A stretch of 64,000 bases of DNA, from assembly GCA_003282145.1 (NCBI GenBank), contig QBZZ01000006.1, forward strand, positions 30,868 to 94,867, read 5' to 3'. Below are positions 39,715 to 48,365 of the stretch, in pieces. The number at the start of each line of letters is the position of its first letter. Position 1 is the first letter of the stretch. Below the pieces are notes generated by a model that was given only the letters and a program-made list of their open reading frames with translations, searched no databases and was not told the origin of the DNA. Source of the DNA: SAR116 cluster bacterium AG-337-N21 (GTDB taxonomy: Bacteria > Pseudomonadota > Alphaproteobacteria > Puniceispirillales > Marisalimonadaceae). Position numbers and translations under genes: made by a program.

Positions 39715-40455
39715 ATGTATAAATTAATTATTTTGTTTCTAAGTTTTTTTTGCCCCTTAGCTTTAGGGAATGGATATACATATGCTGAAGAACAAACTTG
39801 TATTTCATCGGACGGATCACCAAACCATGAAATAGGAAATTTTCCTACGCGAGGTAATCCTCATAAATTTAAAAAACAGAAAATTAAATTCTGTTTTTCA
39901 AAGAATCCAATAAAAACAAATAAAAATAAATATATTGCTTCAGTTGTTGGCGTTACCCTCACGGGCATTCCAATTAGACCTGGAACTGTAGATTGGTATG
40001 ATAAAAACTCTCCAAGAAAGCATAGCAAAGATAAATCATCGGGATTAAATTTGGAAGCAATAAGACCATATGAAAAAATATTTGGAATAGATAGATATAA
40101 TGGTCATGTCGATCATAGAGGGTTGTACCACTACCATAAGTCAAACTCTTTATTACTATTAAATGGTAAACCTCTAATTGGTTATGCAGCTGATGGATTT
40201 GAAATTTTTTATATTCCTAATAAGGTAAAATCTTCATGGCAAATTAAAAAAGGCAATAGAAAAGTCGAACCTTTTGGAAAATATGATGGCGCATTCAAAG
40301 AAGATTACATATTTGTTGCAGGTAGTGGAGATTTAGATGAATGCAATGGTAAGTTTGTTAATGGTATATATAAGTATTTTGCGACTGAGACTTTTCCTTT
40401 TTTCCCGAGATGCCATTGGGGTAAAATTTCAAAAGATTTTGGACAAAAAAGATAA
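39715..40455 (+). CDS. YHYH-domain secreted protein
   Basis: Signal peptide; GVTLTGIPIRPGTVDWYD, DHRGLYHYHK, GYAADGFEIFY, CNGKFVNGIYKYFATETFPFFPRCHWG. Confidence 0.85.
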   Translation: MYKLIILFLSFFCPLALGNGYTYAEEQTCISSDGSPNHEIGNFPTRGNPHKFKKQKIKFCFSKNPIKTNKNKYIASVVGVTLTGIPIRPGTVDWYDKNSPRKHSKDKSSGLNLEAIRPYEKIFGIDRYNGHVDHRGLYHYHKSNSLLLLNGKPLIGYAADGFEIFYIPNKVKSSWQIKKGNRKVEPFGKYDGAFKEDYIFVAGSGDLDECNGKFVNGIYKYFATETFPFFPRCHWGKISKDFGQKR

Positions 40456-40582
40456 TAAACTTTCTTAATTTATAGGTCATCCTTTGCAACATATTCTGTC
40501 ACTATAGAATAAATCTATTACCTATATAGAATTTTAAAATTGAATATTATTTATTCATCAATAAAATATTAATTTTTTATAT

Positions 40583-40894
40583 TTGAAGTTGGAGATAAAG
40601 ATGTTTTGTATTGTTTGTAGTGTCAGATATTCTAACCCGAAATTAATGCACGTAGGACATCAATATATGGCAGATAATTTTGATCCTAAAACGTTTAATG
40701 GGCTCATAGAATTCAAATCTTTTCATATAACTCCTGATAAGGGATTAGGTATTTTTACTTTTAACAATCAAGAAAATTTAAAGAAGCATTTGTCTGACGT
40801 AAAAAACTTCAATAAGGATTACGAAGATAGATTTTCGTGTAAAATTACAGTAGATACTGGAATTGTAAATCCTGATTTATACTATAAAGCGTAA
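40583..40894 (+). CDS. Hypothetical protein (start possibly 40601)
   Basis: 103-aa ORF, no recognised domain. Confidence 0.45.
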   Translation: MKLEIKMFCIVCSVRYSNPKLMHVGHQYMADNFDPKTFNGLIEFKSFHITPDKGLGIFTFNNQENLKKHLSDVKNFNKDYEDRFSCKITVDTGIVNPDLYYKA

Positions 40895-41103
40895 ACTAAA
40901 AGATTGTATAAATTAAAATATTATAGATGTTTGATAAAATAAATAATGCTAATTAATTTACAGATTTTATGCATTATAAATTTCAGCCTATAAACCAAGT
41001 GCCGACAAAAATTGTTGAGTAAATTATTGAAATAGTTATATAAAAATCCTTAATATTTAAGATAATAGCATTTTCATTTTTTATCTTATATAAATTGTTA
41101 TCA

Positions 41104-43353
41104 TTATTTCACTTCAAACAATATAACAGCAAAGAGATTATCCTTATCTGTCCATGTTGCAATTTTGTTGAAACCAGACAAAGAAGCCAATTCTAGAAAT
41201 TCATGAATATGATATTTATATGAATTTTCTGTATGGATTGTTTCTCCAGCTGTAAAGAAAAATCTTTCTTTACCAATATTAACAACCTGATCAATGCAAC
41301 TTTCAAGATGCATTTCTATTCTACCTTCAAAAGTATTATAGCGAGCAATGTGACGAAACAAATTTAAATTGAAATCAGCACCTAATTCTTGGTTGATTCT
41401 AGAAAGCAGGTTTTTATTAAAAGCTTCAGTAATACCATATTTGTCGTCATATGCTTTAATAAGCATTTCATGATCTTTCTTTAAATCGACACCTATTAGC
41501 AATTTTCCATTTTTACCAACAGTTTTACAGATTGTCTGTAAAAAAGCTGTGGCATCGGCTGGCTCAAAATTGCCAATGGTTGAACCTGGGAAAAACGCAA
41601 CTTTAGACTTTGGAATACGTTGAGACGTTGGAATTTTAAGTGGGGAAGTAAAATCAGAAGCAACTGTTAAAACCTCAAGTTTTGGATAGGCCTTACTTAC
41701 TATTCTTGCAGAATCTTGTAGCTGTTCCTCTGAAATGTCTATTGCACATAGTGAAACGGGTTTATTTAATGAATCTAGTAGTATACGCACCTTCTCAAGA
41801 GAACCCGAACCGTATTCAATTAGTGTTATGTCCGGACCAAGATATTTTGCAATTTCATTTGCATTTTTATTAAGAATATCAATCTCTGTATTTGTTGGGT
41901 AATACACATCAAGTTTACAAATCTTTTCGAATAATTTTGCACCTTTAAGATCATAAAGATACTTAGATGATGTTCGTTTGGGTATTTTACCTAATCCTGA
42001 AATTACATGATCTAAAAATATATCTTTATTACTATTATCATTAGCATATACATTATTCGTAGAAGCAAATTTATCTTTAGCTAAACGTATTCCTGAAAAT
42101 TGCCAGCGTGCACTTGGAGGAAAAAAATTCCGATAAGAAGCTCTTATATGTTCTGAAGGGGTTGCGCACGAACCACCTCGTAAGACCATCTGACCAGACA
42201 TAAACTTGCCATTATATTCTCCTACAGCACCTTCAGGAATGTGGTAGCCTGGATAAGGATTGAACGAACTTTGGGTCCATTCCCATACATCTCCATAAAT
42301 TTGTGAAACACCATCTTTTTTTGAAGGTCGAGGGTCAAATATATTAGCATCAGCAAAATGTCCATCTAATTCATAAGAGTTGGCAATAATTTCCCATTCA
42401 GCTTCTCGAGGTAACCTGGCATTTGTCCATCGAGCAAAAGCGTCTGCTTCATAATAACTTACATGGCAAACTGGAGCATTCAGATTAATTGGACGCATAC
42501 CACTCATTGTAAAATTAGACCAAGTACCATCATCATTTTTGTGCCAATACATTGGAGCTTCCCAATTTTCTTTTCGACACAGGGCCCAACCATCAGATAA
42601 CCAAAAATCAGCCCTGTTGTAACCATCATCTTCGATAAAATTAATATACTCACGATTAGATACTGGATATTTTGCTAAATGAAATGGTTCAAGCCAAATT
42701 TTATGTCGTGGGCCTTCAGCATCAAAAACAAAATCTTTGCCAGAATATCCAACTTCAACAAGTCCTCCAGGATGGTCTGTCCAACTATTTTCAGTTACAC
42801 TCAATGCTAAAGTTGGGGGATACTCTTTGTAAACAGGATATAATGGATTTCTTGAAAGAGCATGTTTGATGTCTGTTATTAAAAGTTCTTGATGTTGTTG
42901 TTCGTGATTAATACCAAGCTCTATTAACTGCAAAACATCTGATGTTGGCTTAGTTTGAAAGTAATCTCTCATTGCTTTATCTACATGATCTCTATATTCG
43001 TATACTTCAGCTGATGAAGGACGGGTTATCATGCCTCTTTCAGGTCTTGCGTGACGATCCCCTATTTGCTCATAATAAGAATTAAACAAAAAATTGTAGT
43101 TAGGATGAAATTCCTGATAATCACTTACAAATCTTTTAAGGACAAATGTTTCAAAAAACCAAGTGGTATGAGCTAAATGCCATTTAGTTGGACTTGCATC
43201 AGGCATTGACTGAATACATTGATCTGCTTCACTCAAAGGTGATGATAGTTTTAGAGTTTGATCACGTACCTTGTTATAAAAACTTGCTAAATGATCATTT
43301 AAAGATATTTTTTTATAATTTATAGATGATTTAAAAATGATGTTTCTCTGCAA
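41104..43353 (-). CDS. Fused ergothioneine biosynthesis protein: EgtB-like sulfoxide synthase (N-term) + EgtD-like L-histidine N-alpha-methyltransferase (C-term)
   Basis: N-terminal KWHLAHTTWFFE, INHEQQHQELL, FGE-sulfatase region NARLPREAEWEI/GDVWEWTQSSFNPYPG/VLRGGSCATP; C-terminal LIEYGSGSLEKVRILLDSL, FFPGSTIGNFEP, LIGVDLKKD, AYDDKYGITEAFNKNLLSRINQELGADF, GETIHTENSYKY. Confidence 0.92.
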   Translation of the reverse strand: MQRNIIFKSSINYKKISLNDHLASFYNKVRDQTLKLSSPLSEADQCIQSMPDASPTKWHLAHTTWFFETFVLKRFVSDYQEFHPNYNFLFNSYYEQIGDRHARPERGMITRPSSAEVYEYRDHVDKAMRDYFQTKPTSDVLQLIELGINHEQQHQELLITDIKHALSRNPLYPVYKEYPPTLALSVTENSWTDHPGGLVEVGYSGKDFVFDAEGPRHKIWLEPFHLAKYPVSNREYINFIEDDGYNRADFWLSDGWALCRKENWEAPMYWHKNDDGTWSNFTMSGMRPINLNAPVCHVSYYEADAFARWTNARLPREAEWEIIANSYELDGHFADANIFDPRPSKKDGVSQIYGDVWEWTQSSFNPYPGYHIPEGAVGEYNGKFMSGQMVLRGGSCATPSEHIRASYRNFFPPSARWQFSGIRLAKDKFASTNNVYANDNSNKDIFLDHVISGLGKIPKRTSSKYLYDLKGAKLFEKICKLDVYYPTNTEIDILNKNANEIAKYLGPDITLIEYGSGSLEKVRILLDSLNKPVSLCAIDISEEQLQDSARIVSKAYPKLEVLTVASDFTSPLKIPTSQRIPKSKVAFFPGSTIGNFEPADATAFLQTICKTVGKNGKLLIGVDLKKDHEMLIKAYDDKYGITEAFNKNLLSRINQELGADFNLNLFRHIARYNTFEGRIEMHLESCIDQVVNIGKERFFFTAGETIHTENSYKYHIHEFLELASLSGFNKIATWTDKDNLFAVILFEVK

Positions 43354-43555
43354 AAATTATCGTTATGATACTTATAATAGAATTGATTGCAACTGATAAC
43401 TCTTAATTTAATTTACTTATGCGTTGGTAAGGTTTAAAGACTTAGTCTTTTTTTAATATTAGCAATAATGAATTTGTAAATAATATTCATTGTTAAGTAA
43501 ATTATTACTAATTTTAAGTTATAAATTTTTCTAAACTAAGTTCAAAAAAGAGAGT

Positions 43556-44200
43556 ATGCAAATGTATTATGAAACAAATAAAAATGATCACGGATTACCT
43601 TACAACCCTTTCAAAGCTCTAACAGTTCCGCGTCCAATTGGGTGGATTAGTACAGTAAGTAAAAATGGCATAGGAAACCTTGCACCATATAGTTATTTCA
43701 ATGGACTTTCTTATGATCCTCCATTTGTAATGTTCTCAGCTGGCAATCGTGCAGATGGAAGTAAGAAAGATAGTGTTTTAAATGCTGAAGAAACAGGTGA
43801 ATTTGTGGTTAACATGAGCACCTGGGACACACGTCACCAAATGAATGATACAAGTTGGATAATGGAACCAAATACAGATGAATTAGAAAAAACTGGTTTA
43901 ACCGCTATAGATTCATTCGAAGTAAAGCCAAAAAGAGTTGCAGAGTCTCCTGTGCATTTTGAGTGTAAATATCACCAAACAGTTAAACTTCCAGGAAAAG
44001 GAGGTTTGCACAACGTTGTATTTGGACAAGTTATTGGTATTCATATCAAAGATGAATTTATAACTGATGATGGGATAGTTGATACGCTAAAAATGAAGGT
44101 TATCGCTCGATTAGGTTACAATGACTACACTTTAGTAGAGAAAACTTTTTCAATTATTGACTTCAAAGATAAAGGAAAAATGACAAAAAGTTGGAGATAA
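43556..44200 (+). CDS. Flavin reductase family (FMN-binding split barrel) protein
   Basis: ALTVPRPIGWISTVSKNGIGNLAPYSYFNGLSYDPPFVMFSAG, GEFVVNM. Confidence 0.9.
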   Translation: MQMYYETNKNDHGLPYNPFKALTVPRPIGWISTVSKNGIGNLAPYSYFNGLSYDPPFVMFSAGNRADGSKKDSVLNAEETGEFVVNMSTWDTRHQMNDTSWIMEPNTDELEKTGLTAIDSFEVKPKRVAESPVHFECKYHQTVKLPGKGGLHNVVFGQVIGIHIKDEFITDDGIVDTLKMKVIARLGYNDYTLVEKTFSIIDFKDKGKMTKSWR

Positions 44201-44223
44201 TAATAAAACTGTAAGGAAATAAT

Positions 44224-44391
44224 ATGATTGATCATAAATTAGAAAGACAAGTGGTATTACTTAAGATACTTGCTAAAGGGTGTAAAAAGCACCCTGCTTA
44301 TAGAGCAATTAGAAAAGCTACTGAACGATGTGAAGAGTGTGTGGTTATATGGCAAGCACGTGTTGAACTTAATGAAATAGAAACAAATTAA
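44224..44391 (+). CDS. 55-aa small protein, paralogue of 26936-27103
   Basis: MIDHKLERQVVLLKILAKGCKKHPAYRAIRKATERCEECVVIWQARVELNEIETN; SD aagga upstream; core block differs from paralogue only by synonymous changes. Confidence 0.87.
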   Translation: MIDHKLERQVVLLKILAKGCKKHPAYRAIRKATERCEECVVIWQARVELNEIETN

Positions 44392-44436
44392 TTTGCAGAC
44401 TAAACTGTAGACTGAATAATCATAATTCTATAAAAT
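44392..44436 (+). repeat. 44-bp dispersed repeat, copy 4 (begins at stop codon of 55-aa ORF)
   Basis: TTTGCAGACTAAACTGTAGACTGAATAATCATAATTCTATAAAAT; about 38/44 with copy 1 by hand alignment. Confidence 0.75.
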
Positions 44437-44478
44437 ATTATTATCATAAATTTAAAATAAAGTAAGGCAAATATAAAG

Positions 44479-46143
44479 TTGGATTCAATTAATAATATTC
44501 CAGATAGTAAAGGGGCCAACGCATATCATAGAGATAAATCTTTTTCAAAATTATTAGAATTCTATAGTGGGAAAGATATGTTATCTAAAATAGAAAGTCA
44601 GTTTATAGAGCTAGGAGAAATTGTAGGCAATCAATTAGAAGATTTAGCTTTAACTGCAGACAAAAACTCACCAAAACTTTCTAAAAGAGCTAGGGACGGT
44701 TCTTTTACTAATACAATTGAAAAACATCCAGACTTTATAAAATTAGAAAAATATGCATTTGAAAGATTTGGATTAGCAGCTATGTCTCATAGGCATGGAG
44801 TTTTTGGAATGCAGCAGAAACTTCCACCAATAGTGAAATATGGATTGACTTTTTTATTTGTTCAAAGTGAATTTGGTTTATGTTGTCCATTAAGCATGAC
44901 AGATTCCCTGACCAGAACTTTAAGAAAGTTTGGAGACAACAAAATAGTTGATAAATTTATTAATCAATTAACATCTCAAAATTTAGATGAACTCTTTCAA
45001 GGTGCAATGTTTATGACAGAACAGCATGCTGGTTCTGATGTTGGATCAATTGACACTTATGCTGAAAATATAGATGGACAGTGGTATCTTACAGGAGACA
45101 AGTGGTTTTGTTCTAACCCTGACGCTGATCTTGCTATGGTTTTAGCTAGATACGATAAAAATATAAGTGGTACTAAAGGACTTGCTCTATTTCTTCTACC
45201 TAAAAGACTAGATTCTGGAAAACTTAATAGTTACGAAATAATAAGATTAAAAGATAAGTTAGGTGGAAGATCATTTGCAAGTGGAGAAATTAGACTTAAT
45301 AAAGCTTCAGCTTATATTGTTGGAGATCCCCAAAAAGGTTTTAAACAGATGACAGACATGATTAACATGTCAAGATTATCTAATGGCGTTAGAGCATCTG
45401 GAATGATGCAAAGGTGTCTTCAAGAAAGCCTTTTTATATCAAATACACGTTATGCATTTAAACAAAAATTAATTGATATTCCTTTGATGCAGAAGCAACT
45501 GCTGAAGATGCTTATAATTACTGAGGCATCAAGATCAATGGTATTCAAAGCATCGGAACTCCTAGAAAAAGCTGATAATGGAGATAGTATATCACAGAAT
45601 ATTTTCAGAATTATTACTCCATTGATTAAGTTCAGAGCTTGTAGAGATGTAAGAAAAATTGCAGGCGATGCTATGGAAATTAGAGGTGGATCAGGTTATA
45701 TCGAAGAGTGGCTTGATCCAAAAATTCTAAGAGATTCTCACCTTGGTTCTATATGGGAAGGAACAAGTAATATTATATCTTTAGATACTATACGAGCTTT
45801 AAAAAAAGATAATAATATAGAAACTTTAAAATACTATCTAATTCAAGTTGTACAAACGACAAAAAAAAATGAACATACAGAAAACTTATTATGTGCAATA
45901 GATAATGTTTTTAGTTTTGTAAGAACAGAAATACAAGAGGATTTCACATCTTCTTCAAGAAAAATATCTTCTTCACTATACTATTTATGTGCATCTATCT
46001 TTTTAAATTCTGAAGGACAATACTGTAAAAGTTTGGCTAATAGGAAAAAAATAAGTGAATTGCTTATTAAATATAAAATTAATCAAAATAGCCCTCTTGA
46101 AAGAGACAATTTAGATTTTGATTTAATCTGTCAATTTATTTAA
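44479..46143 (+). CDS. Acyl-CoA dehydrogenase family protein
   Basis: FMTEQHAGSDVGSIDTYAE, WYLTGDKWFCSNPDADLAMVLAR, MEIRGGSGYIEEW, LGSIWEGTSNIISLDTIRA. Confidence 0.92.
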   Translation: MDSINNIPDSKGANAYHRDKSFSKLLEFYSGKDMLSKIESQFIELGEIVGNQLEDLALTADKNSPKLSKRARDGSFTNTIEKHPDFIKLEKYAFERFGLAAMSHRHGVFGMQQKLPPIVKYGLTFLFVQSEFGLCCPLSMTDSLTRTLRKFGDNKIVDKFINQLTSQNLDELFQGAMFMTEQHAGSDVGSIDTYAENIDGQWYLTGDKWFCSNPDADLAMVLARYDKNISGTKGLALFLLPKRLDSGKLNSYEIIRLKDKLGGRSFASGEIRLNKASAYIVGDPQKGFKQMTDMINMSRLSNGVRASGMMQRCLQESLFISNTRYAFKQKLIDIPLMQKQLLKMLIITEASRSMVFKASELLEKADNGDSISQNIFRIITPLIKFRACRDVRKIAGDAMEIRGGSGYIEEWLDPKILRDSHLGSIWEGTSNIISLDTIRALKKDNNIETLKYYLIQVVQTTKKNEHTENLLCAIDNVFSFVRTEIQEDFTSSSRKISSSLYYLCASIFLNSEGQYCKSLANRKKISELLIKYKINQNSPLERDNLDFDLICQFI

Positions 46144-46155
46144 CTATTTGCAAAA

Positions 46156-46203
46156 TGGTAGACTAATTTGTGGACTTCACAATTATAATTTTTAAACAAA
46201 ATG
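46156..46203 (+). repeat. 44-bp dispersed repeat, copy 5
   Basis: TGGTAGACTAATTTGTGGACTTCACAATTATAATTTTTAAACAAAATG; 12 bp after acyl-CoA dehydrogenase stop. Confidence 0.6.
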
Positions 46204-46295
46204 ATATTAACACTAATTTTTTTTACTATATTTATTGTGATCAAATAATTAAAAAACTAATATCGAATTCAAATAAAAAAAGGATTTAGATAATT

Positions 46296-46709
46296 ATGTT
46301 AATTAGGTTTGTTATAAAAATCGTTTGTTTTTTGTTAAGCATTAAGTTTGCATTTGCTGATATTGTTGATGTTAACAATGAACAGATAAAAGAATTATCA
46401 AAAATTAATATTCCAATAGTGGATATAAGAAGAAGTTCAGAGTGGGACCAAACCGGAGTAGTGCCCAAAAGTATTTTGCTAACCTTTTTTGATAAAAAGG
46501 GAAATTATAATTTTGATAAATGGTATGAAAATTTACGCTTAAAAATTAATGACGGAAAACCAATTATATTAATCTGCAGAAGCGGTAGAAGAACGAGAAT
46601 AATAGCCGAAATGATGGATAAAAAATTTGATAATGTTATATATAATGCAAAATACGGAATAAACTCTTGGATTGATGAAAAATTAATAACAGTTAAACCA
46701 TATCATTAA
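46296..46709 (+). CDS. Secreted rhodanese-like domain protein
   Basis: Signal peptide; IPIVDIRRSSEWDQTGVVPKSI, ICRSGRRTRIIAEMM active-site loop. Confidence 0.87.
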   Translation: MLIRFVIKIVCFLLSIKFAFADIVDVNNEQIKELSKINIPIVDIRRSSEWDQTGVVPKSILLTFFDKKGNYNFDKWYENLRLKINDGKPIILICRSGRRTRIIAEMMDKKFDNVIYNAKYGINSWIDEKLITVKPYH

Positions 46710-46751
46710 TCCAATAATTATTTAATTTAATTTAATTTATGATATTTATGA

Positions 46752-47288
46752 TTAATTTCTTAATTCTTTTATAGCGCTTGCAATATCTTCGTCTTGTATG
46801 TTTACGGCTTCTCTTTTTATTCTTAACTCATGTGCTTTCTCTAATACATTTGCATGCGTAAAACCAATAGGTGGGTCAAATTTATAACTGGCAAGTTCTA
46901 TAAGTAAACCTAATGGTTCTCTAAAGTAAATTGAATCCATAAATCCCCTATCTTTAATACCTGTATTTGCAAAGCCATTTTCATTTAAATTTTTTTCAGC
47001 TATACGAATAGTGCTTTGACTTACCCAAAAAGCAACATGATGAACACCCCCACACTCATTCTTTATTTTTTGTTTGTCTGGAATTATGTTTTCGTTTGTA
47101 AAAATGGTCACAGTAGTACCGTCTCCACAATCAAAATATAAGTGATTAGTATTTAAGTCATCCAAATTTGGCTGTTCAAAAATAAACTTCATTCCAAGGA
47201 TTTTTTGCCAGAAATTTATAGAGGTTTCTTTATTAGCCCCATTTAATGTAATGTGATGTATGCCTTGGGCTTGTATTATACTTCTCAT
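46752..47288 (-). CDS. VOC/glyoxalase family protein
   Basis: GIHHITLNG...FWQKILGMKFIFEQPN, GGVHHVAFWV, YFREPLGLLIELAS. Confidence 0.85.
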   Translation of the reverse strand: MRSIIQAQGIHHITLNGANKETSINFWQKILGMKFIFEQPNLDDLNTNHLYFDCGDGTTVTIFTNENIIPDKQKIKNECGGVHHVAFWVSQSTIRIAEKNLNENGFANTGIKDRGFMDSIYFREPLGLLIELASYKFDPPIGFTHANVLEKAHELRIKREAVNIQDEDIASAIKELRN

Positions 47289-47481
47289 TTTCTACCTTTT
47301 GAATTATTTTTAATATAAATAAAATTCATAAGAAACTTTTAATTTATCCTAGTGACAAATTCAATCTTCACAAATAATTAATTAGGGTTATTAAATAGAA
47401 ATTAATAATTTTTTGGTAAGCTCTCTATTCATTTATTGGTTTATAAATTAATATTTAATTATTTAATTTCAGTAGTAACAA

Positions 47482-48285
47482 ATGACAAAAATTTCATCAA
47501 TTATAATTTACGGAATTAGTATTTACTTATTATTAATTCTAATCATGTTTATTTTTCAAAGATCATTGTTGTATCAACCATCTAGAGAGAAACTTGATGT
47601 TTCGTACTATAATAATTCTGGGTTGAAAAAAATTAATTTCACTACTCAAGATGGAATTGTTTTGAAATCTCTATTTAAAAAACCATCTAAAAGTGAGAAT
47701 AATACTATAGTTGTGTTTCACGGCAATGCAGGCCATATAGGCCACAGAGTCCAAAAATTTAAACCCTTTATGGACGCAGGCTATGGTTTGTTATTGCTTG
47801 AGTATAGAGGCTATGGAGAAAACAAAGGTAAACCTACAGAAAGTGGTCTTTACTTGGACGGTAAAGCAGCTTTAGATTTTTTAACTAATTATAATATTCC
47901 TGTAAACAAAACTATTCTTTACGGAGAGTCTTTAGGATGTGGGTTAGCTGTGAAATTTTCAATAGAAGAAAGTTTTAAAGCAACTATTTTAGAAGCTCCT
48001 TATACATCCATAGCAGACGTAGCTATGCGCCAATACTGGTATCTTCCTGCTAGGTGGTTAGTTTTAGATCGTTATGATATTATTAATAAAGTAAAGAATA
48101 TTAATTCACCATTACTTGTTTTACATGGTTTAAAAGATAAAATAATCAGTATAGAATTTGGTAAAAGGGTTTTTAATTCTGCTCCAAAACCAAAAGAGGC
48201 CCTTTATATTCCTGAAGCTGGGCATAATAATCTTTATGAATTTGATACATATAAAAAAGTAATAAGTTTTCTAAAACAAAATTAA
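47482..48285 (+). CDS. Membrane-anchored alpha/beta hydrolase (Bem46-like)
   Basis: N-terminal TM; VVFHGNAGHIGHR, LLLEYRGYGENKGKPTE, YGESLGCGLAV. Confidence 0.88.
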   Translation: MTKISSIIIYGISIYLLLILIMFIFQRSLLYQPSREKLDVSYYNNSGLKKINFTTQDGIVLKSLFKKPSKSENNTIVVFHGNAGHIGHRVQKFKPFMDAGYGLLLLEYRGYGENKGKPTESGLYLDGKAALDFLTNYNIPVNKTILYGESLGCGLAVKFSIEESFKATILEAPYTSIADVAMRQYWYLPARWLVLDRYDIINKVKNINSPLLVLHGLKDKIISIEFGKRVFNSAPKPKEALYIPEAGHNNLYEFDTYKKVISFLKQN

Positions 48286-48365
48286 TAAGTTTTATAAATG
48301 TAATCTATTTATAAAATTAACTTCGAATTCTTTCATCTATATAAATAAAGTGATAAGATGAAAAT

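Noticed and set aside
41104-43353. OvoA (ovothiol synthase) annotation for the fusion
   Set aside because: The C-terminal methyltransferase has EgtD hallmark motifs, so EgtB-EgtD fits better.
33451-46203. Interpretation of the repeats as a CRISPR array or classical integron
   Set aside because: Spacing is kilobases, not spacer-sized; no cas genes, no IntI, and no GTTRRRY/RYYYAAC attC core ends seen.
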